DNA from: Paracoccus halophilus | GTDB lineage: Bacteria; Pseudomonadota; Alphaproteobacteria; Rhodobacterales; Rhodobacteraceae | Direction of reading: 5' to 3' | NCBI RefSeq assembly: GCF_000763905.1 | Contig: NZ_JRKN01000001.1 | Location: forward strand, 209,016-273,015 | Length of the DNA: 64,000 bases | Translations under genes and position numbers: made by a program | Notes under the pieces: model-generated | Told to the model about the DNA's origin: nothing | Database searches by the model: none | What the model saw: only the letters and a program-made list of their open reading frames with translations | Shown: positions 20,144 to 29,417 of the stretch, piece by piece | Layout of the letters: each line of letters begins with the position of its first letter | How positions within the stretch are numbered: position 1 is the first letter of the stretch

Positions 20144-21297
20144 ATGACGACTGGCATATGCTGGCCGATGAGGAACGGCTGTTCTGCGATCTGCTGACCC
20201 GCATCTGCGCGGAAAGGATCGCCCCGAAAGCCGCGGATACCGATGAGAATGCGACCTTTGTGCATGATCAGCTGGCAATTCTGGCCGAGGCCGGGATGCT
20301 GGGCGCCAACCTGCCCGAGGAATATGGCGGCAGCGGCATTTCCGCCCCGGCGCTGTTGCGGGCGGTGGCGATCGTGGCGGGGGCCTGCGGCTCGACCGCC
20401 TCGGCGCTGACGGCGCATTATCTGGCCACCGACTCGATCCTGATCGGCGGGTCCGAGGCGCAGAAACAGGAATGGCTGCCGCGCGCCGCGATCGGCACGG
20501 CCCTAGGGGCATTCGCACTGACCGAACCGACCGCCGGCTCGGACCCCGCCGACATGAAGACCCGCGCCCGCAGGACCGCCGATGGCTGGCACCTGAAGGG
20601 CGCGAAATGCTTTATCTCGAACGGGGGCGTTGCGGATTTCCTCGTGGTCTATGCGGTGACCGACCCGGAGCAGGGGCATCGCGGCATCTCGGCCTTTATC
20701 CTGCCCAAGGGGACCCCGGGGTTCGATCCCGGCCCGGCCGAGCGCACCATGGGCCTGAAGGGCGGCCATGTCTTTACCCTGAACATCGACTGCCAACTGC
20801 CCCCCGATGCCCTGCTGGGCGAGGAAGGGCGCGGTTTCCGCACCGCCATGCAGGTTCTGGACAACGGCCGGATCGAGGTGGCCGCGCAATGTCTGGGGCT
20901 GGCCGGCGCCGCGATGCAGGCCGCCATCGCCTATGCCAAGGACCGCGTGATCGGCGGGCAGGCGCTGAGCGAGCGTCAGGGCATCCGCTGGATGATCGCC
21001 GATATGGGCCTTGCCTATCGACAGGCGCTGCTGTTGTCGCAGGACGCCGCGCGCCAGCGGCAGGCCGCGCATGACGGCAGCGGCGGGCGCTTTTCGCTGG
21101 CCTCCAGCATGGCCAAGCTGGCCGCATCCGAAGCCGCGGGCAGGATCGCCGACACCGCGCTGCAACTGCATGGCGGCTATGGCTATACCCGCGATTTCCC
21201 CATCGAACGGATTGCCCGCGACCTGCGCATCATGCGCATCTACGAAGGCTCGTCCGAGATTCAACGCATCATCATTTCCGGCAATATGCTGGCCTGA
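20140..21297 (+). CDS. Acyl-CoA dehydrogenase within the hut operon
   Basis: A 385-residue FAD-dependent acyl-CoA dehydrogenase. FAD and substrate blocks are [24 protein letters not shown] and [17 protein letters not shown]. The catalytic base is most likely Glu369 in [10 protein letters not shown], the arrangement of short-chain and broad-range members, not the YEGTHDIH type of glutaryl-CoA dehydrogenase. It would form a 2,3-double bond in an acyl-CoA and pass electrons to ETF. It is ATGA-coupled to the CoA-transferase and lies 11 bases before hutU. In this context a 3-(imidazolyl)propionyl-CoA substrate giving urocanyl-CoA is attractive, but this is inference. Confidence 0.9.
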   Translation: MNDDWHMLADEERLFCDLLTRICAERIAPKAADTDENATFVHDQLAILAEAGMLGANLPEEYGGSGISAPALLRAVAIVAGACGSTASALTAHYLATDSILIGGSEAQKQEWLPRAAIGTALGAFALTEPTAGSDPADMKTRARRTADGWHLKGAKCFISNGGVADFLVVYAVTDPEQGHRGISAFILPKGTPGFDPGPAERTMGLKGGHVFTLNIDCQLPPDALLGEEGRGFRTAMQVLDNGRIEVAAQCLGLAGAAMQAAIAYAKDRVIGGQALSERQGIRWMIADMGLAYRQALLLSQDAARQRQAAHDGSGGRFSLASSMAKLAASEAAGRIADTALQLHGGYGYTRDFPIERIARDLRIMRIYEGSSEIQRIIISGNMLA

Positions 21298-21308
21298 GGG
21301 AGGCATCC

Positions 21309-22973
21309 ATGAACAACCCCCGCCACAACACCCGCGACATCTATCCCGCGACCGGCACCGAGATCACCGCGAAAAGCTGGTTGACCGAGGCCCCCATGCG
21401 GATGCTGATGAACAACCTGCATCCCGACGTAGCCGAGAACCCGCATGAGCTGGTCGTCTATGGCGGCATCGGCCGCGCCGCCCGCACCTGGGCCGATTTC
21501 GACATCATCGTGGACAGTCTGAAGGCGCTGGACGAGGACCAGACCCTGCTCGTGCAATCGGGCAAGCCGGTCGGCGTATTCCAGACCCACAAGGACGCCC
21601 CGCGCGTGCTGATCGCCAATTCCAACCTTGTGCCGCATTGGGCCAACTGGGACCATTTCAACGAACTCGACAAGAAAGGTCTGGCCATGTACGGCCAGAT
21701 GACCGCCGGGTCGTGGATCTATATCGGGTCGCAGGGCATCGTGCAGGGCACCTATGAAACCTTTGTCGAGGCCGGCCGCCAGCATTACGGCGGCAATCTG
21801 AAAGGCCGCTGGATCCTGACCGCCGGGCTTGGCGGTATGGGTGGCGCCCAGCCCTTGGCTGCGGTGATGGCCGGGGCCTGCTGTCTCGCCGTCGAATGCA
21901 ATGAGGCCAGCGCCGATTTCCGCCTGCGCACCCGCTATGTCGATGAAAAGACGCACAGCCTTGACGAGGCGCTGGAGATGATCGAGCGCTGGACCAAGGC
22001 CGGCGAGGCGAAATCCGTGGCCCTGATCGGCAATGCCGCCGAGGTGTTTCCCGAACTGGTCCGCCGCGGCGTGCGGCCCGATATCGTCACCGACCAGACC
22101 AGCGCCCATGACCCGGTCCATGGCTATCTGCCCCGGGGCTGGACGGTCGCGGAATGGCGCGCGCGTCAGGAAACCGACCCCAAGGGCGTGGAAAAGGCCG
22201 CCCGCGCCAGCATGCGCCAGCAGGTCGAGGCCATGGTCGCATTCCATGAGGCGGGCATTCCGACCGTCGATTACGGCAACAATATCCGCCAGATGGCACT
22301 GGAAGAGGGGTTTGAGAACGCCTTTGCCTTTCCCGGTTTCGTGCCCGCCTATATCCGGCCTCTGTTCTGCCGGGGCATCGGGCCGTTCCGCTGGGCGGCG
22401 CTGTCGGGCGACCCCGAGGACATCTATGCGACGGATCGCAAGGTCAAGGAACTGGTCGACGACCCGCATCTGCACAACTGGCTGGACATGGCGCGGGACC
22501 GGATCAGCTTTCAGGGCCTGCCGGCGCGGATCTGCTGGGTCGGGCTGGGCATTCGCCACAAGCTGGGTCTGGCCTTCAACGAGATGGTGCGCACGGGCGA
22601 ATTGAAGGCCCCGATCGTGATCGGCCGCGACCACCTTGACAGCGGCTCGGTTGCCAGTCCCAACCGCGAGACCGAGGCGATGCAGGACGGCTCGGACGCG
22701 GTGTCGGACTGGCCGCTGCTGAACGCGCTTCTGAACACGGCCTCGGGCGCGACCTGGGTGTCGCTGCATCACGGCGGCGGCGTCGGCATGGGCTTTTCGC
22801 AGCATTCCGGCATGGTGATCTGCTGCGACGGCACCGAGGATGCCGACCGGCGCATCGCCCGCGTGCTGTGGAACGACCCCGCAACCGGCGTCATGCGCCA
22901 TGCCGATGCCGGATATCAGATCGCGCTGGACTGCGCGCGCGAGCACGGGTTGAATCTGCCCGGGATTCTCTGA
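21309..22973 (+). CDS. hutU: Urocanate hydratase HutU
   Basis: A 554-residue urocanase that adds water to urocanate with tightly bound NAD+ as electrophile, giving imidazolonepropionate. The NAD-binding stretch [19 protein letters not shown] and the conserved [21 protein letters not shown] and ARICWVGLG blocks are present; the last probably carries the active-site cysteine. Length is normal. ATG at 21309 follows GGGAGG. It is placed after the two acyl-CoA genes instead of next to hutH, the arrangement that makes this cluster unusual. Confidence 0.96.
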   Translation: MNNPRHNTRDIYPATGTEITAKSWLTEAPMRMLMNNLHPDVAENPHELVVYGGIGRAARTWADFDIIVDSLKALDEDQTLLVQSGKPVGVFQTHKDAPRVLIANSNLVPHWANWDHFNELDKKGLAMYGQMTAGSWIYIGSQGIVQGTYETFVEAGRQHYGGNLKGRWILTAGLGGMGGAQPLAAVMAGACCLAVECNEASADFRLRTRYVDEKTHSLDEALEMIERWTKAGEAKSVALIGNAAEVFPELVRRGVRPDIVTDQTSAHDPVHGYLPRGWTVAEWRARQETDPKGVEKAARASMRQQVEAMVAFHEAGIPTVDYGNNIRQMALEEGFENAFAFPGFVPAYIRPLFCRGIGPFRWAALSGDPEDIYATDRKVKELVDDPHLHNWLDMARDRISFQGLPARICWVGLGIRHKLGLAFNEMVRTGELKAPIVIGRDHLDSGSVASPNRETEAMQDGSDAVSDWPLLNALLNTASGATWVSLHHGGGVGMGFSQHSGMVICCDGTEDADRRIARVLWNDPATGVMRHADAGYQIALDCAREHGLNLPGIL

Positions 22974-23042
22974 TCCATGGGGCGCGGCGGCGCAACGCAT
23001 CGTGGCCGCGCCTGTAAAACCGTCCAACAAGGAGCAAGACAG

Positions 23043-23861
23043 ATGACTTTCCAAACCAGCATCAGGGCCGCGCTGTTCGGTCTGGCCGCCCTTGGCCTTG
23101 GCAGCGCCGCATCGGCCGACCAGCTTGCCGATATCAAGGCGGCCGGCAAGATCGTGACCGCGACCGACATGCATTACGCCCCCTTCGACATGCTGACCAA
23201 CGGCACCTATGAGGGCATGACCAAGGACCTTTTCGATGAGGTCAGCAAGGAAATCGGCGTCGAGCCGGTCTATCAGGACATTCCCTGGACCGCCGAACTG
23301 CCGGGGCTCGAGGTCGGCAAGTTCGACATCGTCATCGCGCCGGTGACCATCACCCCCGAACGGCTGGAACGCTATACCTTTACCCTGCCGATCGCGGACG
23401 CGACCGTGGCGCTGGTCAGGGCCGCCGCCAACGACACCCTGACCAGGCCCGAGGATATCAAGGGCAAGACCGTCGGCGTCCAGCAGGGCACCGCGCAGTT
23501 CAAGCAGCTTGAGGCATTCGGCCAGTCGCTGGGCGATGTTACGATCAAGGAATACGGCACCACGGACGAAGCCTATGCCGATCTGGCCGCCGGGCGTCTG
23601 GACGCGGTGGCGGGTTCGCTGCCGAACCTGACCTATCTGGTGAAGAACCGCCCCGAGACCTTTGCCCTGTTCGATGAGCCCAAATTCGGCGAGCCGAAAT
23701 ATTTCGCCTGGGTGCTGCGCAAGGAAGAGGCCACCGAAAGCTTTGCCAATGCCATCAGGGACGCCATCATCAAGATGACCGAAGATGGCCGCGTGCAGGC
23801 GATCCAGGAAAAATGGCTGGGCACCTATACCGAGCTGCCGCTGGAAGTTCCGGCCGAATAA
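23043..23861 (+). CDS. Polar amino-acid ABC transporter, periplasmic binding protein
   Basis: A 272-residue family 3 solute-binding protein with a signal peptide (about residues 1-24, ending SAASA). A type II periplasmic fold follows, with the typical early YAPFDMLTNGTYEGMTKDLF and the mid-protein KGKTVGVQQGTAQFKQLE. It delivers a polar substrate to the permeases encoded downstream. Position after hutU suggests histidine, urocanate or a related imidazole. The start is chosen by AAGGAGCAAG just upstream and by the signal peptide. A GC-rich hairpin lies immediately after its stop. The short gap before it (22974-23042) also holds a weak GC hairpin, GGCGCGGC/GCCGCGCC. Confidence 0.9.
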   Translation: MTFQTSIRAALFGLAALGLGSAASADQLADIKAAGKIVTATDMHYAPFDMLTNGTYEGMTKDLFDEVSKEIGVEPVYQDIPWTAELPGLEVGKFDIVIAPVTITPERLERYTFTLPIADATVALVRAAANDTLTRPEDIKGKTVGVQQGTAQFKQLEAFGQSLGDVTIKEYGTTDEAYADLAAGRLDAVAGSLPNLTYLVKNRPETFALFDEPKFGEPKYFAWVLRKEEATESFANAIRDAIIKMTEDGRVQAIQEKWLGTYTELPLEVPAE

Positions 23862-23869
23862 GCCCTTTG

Positions 23870-23891
23870 CGGGCGGGGTCGGCCCCGCCCG
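23870..23891 (+). other. Intercistronic hairpin after the amino-acid binding-protein gene
   Basis: A perfect 9-bp stem, CGGGCGGGG (23870-23878) with CCCCGCCCG (23883-23891) and a 4-base loop. It begins eight bases past the binding-protein stop and has no T-tract. Such hairpins protect the upstream part of an ABC operon message from 3' exonucleases, giving more binding protein than permease. Similar hairpins occur at the same place in the other two importer operons of this window. Confidence 0.75.
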
Positions 23892-23916
23892 TCACCTGAC
23901 CAAGCCCGAGGCCCGC

Positions 23917-24564
23917 ATGTTTTCGATCCCCGTCTTTCTGGACAGCTTTTACCCGCTGTTCCTGGCGGCGCGCTATACGCTGCTGATCTCGGTCCTGGGG
24001 ATCGCCCTGGGGCTGGTCATCGGCACGCTGATCTGCGCCGCGCGATTGTCGCCCTATGGTCCGCTGCGCCGTTTCGCGGCTGTCTGGGTCAGCTTTCTGC
24101 GCGGCGTGCCGCTGCTCGTCCAGCTTCTGGTGTTCTTTTACACGCTGCCGGTGATCGGCATCGACGTGCCCGCCATCGTGGCCGCCGTCGTCACCGTCGG
24201 CATCTGCGCCAGCGCCTATATCAGCGAAATCTGGCGCGGCGCCATCGCCGCCCTGCCCAGGGGCCAGACCGAGGCCGCCATCGCCATCGGCATGGGGCCG
24301 CGCGATGTCTGGACGCGGGTGATCCTGCCGCAGGCCTTCACCATGTCGCTGCCGGCGCTGATCAATGAGCTGATCCTGCTGGTCAAGGCCAGCTCGCTCG
24401 TGTCGGTCGTGGGCATCATGGAGGTCACGCGCGCCAGCCAGGCGCAGGCCGCGACCACCTTTCGCCCGCTCGAGGTCTATATCGCGGCGGCCTGCATCTA
24501 TCTGCTGATCAACCTGTGCCTTGCGGCACTGGGGCGTTACCTTGAACACAGGACGGCCGTGTGA
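23917..24564 (+). CDS. Polar amino-acid ABC transporter permease 1
   Basis: A 215-residue integral membrane protein of the HisMQ type with about five spans. The EAA loop for contact with the ATPase is AAIAIGMGPRDVWTRVILPQ near residues 125-145. The start MFSIPVFLDSFYPLFLAARY is the usual N-terminus for this family; upstream in-frame codons overlap the binding-protein gene and are rejected. It ends in a TGATG junction with the second permease, so the two probably form a heterodimer. Confidence 0.92.
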   Translation: MFSIPVFLDSFYPLFLAARYTLLISVLGIALGLVIGTLICAARLSPYGPLRRFAAVWVSFLRGVPLLVQLLVFFYTLPVIGIDVPAIVAAVVTVGICASAYISEIWRGAIAALPRGQTEAAIAIGMGPRDVWTRVILPQAFTMSLPALINELILLVKASSLVSVVGIMEVTRASQAQAATTFRPLEVYIAAACIYLLINLCLAALGRYLEHRTAV

Positions 24565-25229
24565 TGGATTTCAGCATCTTCCTGCAATACGGCCCGGCAC
24601 TGCTGAAAGGCTTTGGCATCACCGTGCTGTGCTGGCTTGCCGGCACCGTCTTCGGCATGACCCTGGGGCTGGTGGTCGCGCTGATCCAGCGCTATGGCCC
24701 GCGCTGGCTGGGCTGGATCATCCAGGCCTATATCGAGATCATTCGCGGCACCCCCTTTCTGGTGCAGCTGTTCGTGCTGTATTACGGCGGGCCGCTGGTC
24801 GGGCTGCGGCTGGACGCGCTGCCGGCGGGCATCCTGGGACTGACCGTCTATGGCAGCCCCTATTTCGCGGAAATCTTCCGCTCGGGCTTTCGCGCCGTGC
24901 CGCATGGCCAGATCGAGGCCGCCCGCGCCATCGGCATGGCCGAGCTGGCCATCGTGCGGCGCATCCTGTTGCCGCTGGGGCTGGTCTCGTCCTTGCCGGC
25001 GCTGGTCAATTTCTCGATCATCCTGACCAAGGAAACGGTGATCCTGTCGATCATCACCGTGCCGGAACTGATGTATCAGGTCGGCCGCATGTCGGCCGAG
25101 ACCTTCCGCTATCTGGAAACCAACCTCGTGCTGGCGCTGTTCTTCTGGCTGCTGGTCGAGGCGATCTCGCGCGTGGGCCGGCGGCTTGAGGCGCGCATCA
25201 CGAAACATCTGGTCGAAGAAAGGACCTGA
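24564..25229 (+). CDS. Polar amino-acid ABC transporter permease 2
   Basis: A 221-residue HisMQ-type permease with about five membrane spans and the EAA loop [23 protein letters not shown] at 24564 shares its A with the stop of the first permease; a GTG three bases earlier is the alternative. It ends two bases before the ATPase gene. The pair with the preceding gene, one ATPase and one binding protein make a complete family 3 importer. Confidence 0.92.
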   Translation: MDFSIFLQYGPALLKGFGITVLCWLAGTVFGMTLGLVVALIQRYGPRWLGWIIQAYIEIIRGTPFLVQLFVLYYGGPLVGLRLDALPAGILGLTVYGSPYFAEIFRSGFRAVPHGQIEAARAIGMAELAIVRRILLPLGLVSSLPALVNFSIILTKETVILSIITVPELMYQVGRMSAETFRYLETNLVLALFFWLLVEAISRVGRRLEARITKHLVEERT

Positions 25230-25231
25230 AC

Positions 25232-26002
<771 letters not shown>

Positions 26003-26012
26003 GCGGGGGGCG

Positions 26013-26055
26013 GACCTGCCGGGACGTACTGGCCGATTTGCGCAATCGGCAGGTC
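26013..26055 (+). terminator. Overlapping stem-loops after the hut/ABC operon
   Basis: Two stems compete. The outer one pairs GACCTGCCG (26013-26021) with CGGCAGGTC (26047-26055), 9 bp; the inner one pairs GCCGATT (26032-26038) with AATCGGC (26044-26050), 7 bp. They share bases 26047-26050, so only one can form fully. The site begins 11 bases past the ATPase stop. No T-tract follows, so it is a possible Rho-type or exonuclease-blocking end, not a classic terminator. The rest of the spacer to 26301 shows no gene. Confidence 0.5.
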
Positions 26056-26301
26056 TGGGCACGCGAACCCTTCGGCCTGATGCGCGGCGGATGGAGGTTC
26101 GGCAATGGCTGCCTTGAGCCAATACTATCAGCTCTCCGGCACAGAATTGCCGCCTGGCGCCACAATGCCCAAACCGTGTTCACATATTTGTCATTAACCG
26201 CCGACGCGGAAATTTGATTCATCGGACGATCCCGCACGTATCGCTTGATGAGCCCGCAAACGCGGCGCTTTGCTCGAATGGACGTTCACATGGAGGGAGC
26301 A

Positions 26302-26826
26302 ATGAGAAAGCATCTTGCGACGGGCGCGGCGTTTCTGGCGCTATCGGCAACTTCGGTACTCGCCCAAGACTGGTCAGGTTTCTACGCCGGCGTCGGTATC
26401 GGCAATCTCGAGGTGGATACCAGCATCGCCGGTGTCAAGGAAAACGACGTAGCTTACGGTATTCACGCCGGATACAGGTATGATGGGGGTCAATGGGTTC
26501 TGGGCGGCGAATTCGAGCATGACTGGACGGATATTGATCTTGTCTCCGGCGATGTTTCCGTCGATCGGGTGATGCGCTTCAAGGCGACCGCCGGCTACGA
26601 TTTGGGCCGGACGTTGTTATATGTCGTCGCCGGCACTGCGGAAGTGGATGTTGATGGTCTCGGTGATGACTGGGGCGGTTTCTATGGTCTTGGCGCCGCC
26701 TATGCCGTCAGCCCCCGGGCCATCGTCAGCCTGGAACTGCTCGAGCATGAGTTCAACAATATCGGTGGCTCGGGCACTGATGCCGACGCATGGAGCGCCG
26801 GCCTCAGAGCATCCTGGAAATTCTAG
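26302..26826 (+). CDS. Small outer-membrane beta-barrel protein
   Basis: A 174-residue exported protein. The signal peptide (MRKHLATGAAFLALSATSVLAQ) is followed by DWSGFYAGVGIGNLEV, GYRYDGGQWVLGGEFEHDW and a C-terminal WSAGLRASWKF, with the terminal phenylalanine of barrels recognised by the BAM complex. The pattern is that of eight-stranded OmpA/OmpW-like or Omp25-like barrels of alphaproteobacteria; substrate or partner is unknown. GGAGGGAGC lies just before the ATG. Its base composition is visibly less GC-rich than its neighbours, and the upstream 300 bases are also less GC-rich. This may mean transfer or simply surface-protein divergence. Confidence 0.82.
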   Translation: MRKHLATGAAFLALSATSVLAQDWSGFYAGVGIGNLEVDTSIAGVKENDVAYGIHAGYRYDGGQWVLGGEFEHDWTDIDLVSGDVSVDRVMRFKATAGYDLGRTLLYVVAGTAEVDVDGLGDDWGGFYGLGAAYAVSPRAIVSLELLEHEFNNIGGSGTDADAWSAGLRASWKF

Positions 26827-26946
26827 CAACCTTATCTGTCAGGCTGGCTGATCGGTCCATTTCTTGCGCCGATTTTACCGTTCGGTCGCCGACGATCCAT
26901 ATCATGGGCCGTCGATCGAATCTGCGCATCAGCCGCGTCGCCCCGG

Positions 26947-26977
26947 ACAGGCCGCGCCCCGCCCGGGCGCGGCCTGT
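26947..26977. terminator. Strong GC hairpin between convergent genes
   Basis: A perfect 13-bp stem pairs ACAGGCCGCGCCC (26947-26959) with GGGCGCGGCCTGT (26965-26977) around a 5-base loop. It lies between the rightward outer-membrane gene and the leftward peroxiredoxin gene, whose stop is six bases away. There is no T-run on either strand. It is probably a shared 3' end. Confidence 0.65.
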
Positions 26978-26982
26978 GCCCA

Positions 26983-27645
26983 TCAGCCGTGCTTCGGATC
27001 CCGGGCAAAGCGCAGATAGGGCAGCTTCTTGTCCAGCTTGCCGTATTTCGCCTCGGCATCGGCGTCGTTCAGGGCGGTGGCCACGATCACGTCCTGGCCG
27101 GGCATCCAGTTCGCAGGCGTCGCCAGCGGCACGCCGTCGGTTTGCTGAACCGCGTCCAGCGCGCGGACGATCTCGGCGAAGTTGCGGCCGACCGACATCG
27201 GGTAGGTCATCGTCAGCCGCACCTTCTTGTCCGGCCCGATGATGAAGACCGTGCGCACGGTGGCGGAATGCTGCGGCGTGCGCCCCTCGGTCGGCAGGTA
27301 GTAATCGGCGGGCAGCATGTCATAGGCCTTGGCCACCTTCAGCTCGGCATCGTCGATGATGGCGAAATTGGCGGGCACGCCGGCGACCTGCTCGATGTCA
27401 TGCATCCATTTGCCGTGATCCTCGACCGTATCGACGGAGACGCCCATCACCTTGGTGCCGCGCTTCTCGAATTCCGGGACCAGCTGCGCCACGACGCCGA
27501 ATTCGGTGGTGCAGACCGGCGTGAAATCGCGCGGATGCGAAAACAGGATCGCATAGCTGTCGCCGATCCAGTCGTGGAAGGAGATCTGGCCTTCGGTCGA
27601 GTTGGCGGTGAAATCGGGGGCGGTATCGTTGATACGCAGTGACAT
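26983..27645 (-). CDS. 1-Cys peroxiredoxin (Prx6 type)
   Basis: A 220-residue thiol peroxidase that reduces hydrogen peroxide and organic peroxides. The peroxidatic cysteine is Cys45 in HPRDFTPVCTTEFG. The long C-terminal part (about residues 160-220) with TYPMSVGRNFAEIVRALDAVQ is typical of the Prx6/1-Cys group, not of AhpC. No second conserved resolving cysteine is seen. The ATG at 27645 follows AAAGGA; the frame continues 21 codons upstream without a ribosome site. Single gene, convergent with the outer-membrane gene and divergent from the aldehyde dehydrogenase gene. Confidence 0.92.
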   Translation of the reverse strand: MSLRINDTAPDFTANSTEGQISFHDWIGDSYAILFSHPRDFTPVCTTEFGVVAQLVPEFEKRGTKVMGVSVDTVEDHGKWMHDIEQVAGVPANFAIIDDAELKVAKAYDMLPADYYLPTEGRTPQHSATVRTVFIIGPDKKVRLTMTYPMSVGRNFAEIVRALDAVQQTDGVPLATPANWMPGQDVIVATALNDADAEAKYGKLDKKLPYLRFARDPKHG

Positions 27646-27812
27646 GATCCGGTCCTTTCGGTTGCTGTCAGCGCCAAGATAGTCACGTCGCGTCAATTGT
27701 CCAACCACCCGCCCCGGCGGGCGATTAATTGTCGATCCGCGGCTTGAAGCCGGCGCGCGCCGCTGCCAACTTGAACTGCAAACGCACGGATGAAAGACAG
27801 AGGAGCACCCGG

Positions 27813-29264
27813 ATGAGCGATCTTGCCGACAAGCGCAAATTCTATATCAACGGCCAATGGGTCGACCCGGCCAGGCCCAACGATCTTGAGGTGATCGACC
27901 CCTCGACCGAGGAACCCGTCGCCGTGATCTCGCTGGGCGATCAGGCCGATACGGACGCTGCGGTGGCGGCGGCCAAGGCGGCGTTTCCGGCATGGTCCGC
28001 GACCGCTCCGGCCGAGCGGCTGGCCTATGTCGAGAAAATCCTCGAGATCTATCGCCGCCGCGCGCCCGACATGGCCAAGGCGATCAGCGACGAGATGGGC
28101 GCGCCACAGGACATGGCGCTGCGCGACCAGACCGGCGCGGGCGAGTTTCACATCGCCACCTTCATCGAAAACTTCAAGGGTTTCGAATTCATCCGCCCGC
28201 TGGGGCCGCATGCCCCGACCACCATGGTCGCCTGGGAACCGATCGGCGTGGTCGGGCTGATCACGCCCTGGAACTGGCCGATGAACCAGGTCACGCTGAA
28301 GGTGATCCCGGCGCTTCTGGCGGGCAATACCGTGGTGCTGAAGCCCAGCGAGATCGCGCCGCTTTCCTCGATCGTCTGGACCGAGATCATGGACGAGGCC
28401 GGGCTGCCGCCGGGCGTCTACAACATGGTGAACGGCGATGGCGTGGGCGTCGGCACGCAGCTTTCGGTGCATCCCGATGTCGAGATGATCAGCTTTACCG
28501 GCTCGACCCGGGCCGGCATCGCGATCACCAAGGCGGCCGCCGATACGGTGAAAAAGGTCACGCTGGAACTGGGCGGCAAGGGCGCCAACCTGATCTTTGC
28601 CGATGCCGACCCGGCGGCGGTCGAACGCGGCGCCCGGCATTGCTTCAACAATTCCGGCCAGTCCTGCAACGCGCCGACCCGGATGCTGGTCGAGCGGTCC
28701 TTCTATGACCAGGCGGTCGAGCAGGCCAGGAAGGTGGCCGAGGACACGCCCGTCGCGACCGCGCATCAACCGGGCCGTCATATCGGGCCGGTGGTCAGCA
28801 AGCTGCAATGGGACAAGATCCAGGATCTGATCCAGAAGGGCATCGACGAGGGCGCGCGGCTGGTCGCCGGCGGTCCCGGCCTGCCCGAGGGCGTCAATCG
28901 CGGCTATTTCGTGCGGCCGACGGTCTTTGCCGATGTGAACAACGACATGACCATCGCGCGGCAGGAAATCTTCGGCCCGGTCCTGTCGATCATCCCCTTC
29001 GACAGCGAGGATGAGGCCGTCGAGATCGCCAATGACACGATCTACGGCCTGACCAACTATGTCCAGACCCAGGACGGCCAGCGCCGCAACCGGCTGGCGC
29101 GGCGCCTGCGCGCCGGCATGATCGAGACGAATGGCGAGGCCCGTGGCGCGGGCTCGGCCTTTGGCGGGGTCAAGGCCTCGGGCCGGGCGCGCGAGGGCGG
29201 CGTCTGGGGGATCGAGGAGTTCATGGACAGCAAGCAGATCAGCGGCTGGGACGTGAACGCCTGA
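27813..29264 (+). CDS. Aldehyde dehydrogenase family protein
   Basis: A 483-residue NAD(P)-dependent aldehyde dehydrogenase. It shows the substrate/NAD block TPWNWPMNQVTLKVIPALLAG, the general-base glutamate in LELGGKGANLIF and the catalytic cysteine in NSGQSCNAPTR. NPTV-type EIFGPVL is also present. The exact aldehyde is not deducible. It could oxidise a semialdehyde or a sugar aldehyde, but it is separated from the galactose operon by an opposite-strand RTX gene. ATG at 27813 follows AGAGGAG. Two GC hairpins lie directly behind the stop. Confidence 0.92.
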   Translation: MSDLADKRKFYINGQWVDPARPNDLEVIDPSTEEPVAVISLGDQADTDAAVAAAKAAFPAWSATAPAERLAYVEKILEIYRRRAPDMAKAISDEMGAPQDMALRDQTGAGEFHIATFIENFKGFEFIRPLGPHAPTTMVAWEPIGVVGLITPWNWPMNQVTLKVIPALLAGNTVVLKPSEIAPLSSIVWTEIMDEAGLPPGVYNMVNGDGVGVGTQLSVHPDVEMISFTGSTRAGIAITKAAADTVKKVTLELGGKGANLIFADADPAAVERGARHCFNNSGQSCNAPTRMLVERSFYDQAVEQARKVAEDTPVATAHQPGRHIGPVVSKLQWDKIQDLIQKGIDEGARLVAGGPGLPEGVNRGYFVRPTVFADVNNDMTIARQEIFGPVLSIIPFDSEDEAVEIANDTIYGLTNYVQTQDGQRRNRLARRLRAGMIETNGEARGAGSAFGGVKASGRAREGGVWGIEEFMDSKQISGWDVNA

Positions 29265-29270
29265 CCGGGC

Positions 29271-29329
29271 GGCCGCGCTGCGCGGCCAGCCGGAACGAAA
29301 GACAGCGCCCGGCCGCAAGCGGCCGGGCG
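29271..29329 (+). terminator. Two tandem GC hairpins after the aldehyde dehydrogenase gene
   Basis: The first stem is GGCCGCG (29271-29277) with CGCGGCC (29281-29287). The second is a 10-bp stem, CGCCCGGCCG (29306-29315) with CGGCCGGGCG (29320-29329), with loop CAAG. Both are perfect. The sequence that follows, AAATCGTTT, is only weakly T-rich. Convergent with the RTX gene, so the site probably serves both directions. Confidence 0.65.
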
Positions 29330-29417
29330 AAATCGTTTCAACATGTGGCCGGTGGCGGGGTACCGGCCCGGCGCGTCACGGCCCGCCGGTTCCATTCCTG
29401 GCCGGTCGCGTGCCTTA

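Noticed and set aside
18995..21297. Reading the CoA pair as a lysine/glutarate module that merely sits in the hut operon
   Set aside because: Not fully excluded, but the dehydrogenase lacks the glutaryl-CoA-type YEGTHDIH ending and the genes are translationally coupled to hutG, so a hut-linked substrate is favoured.
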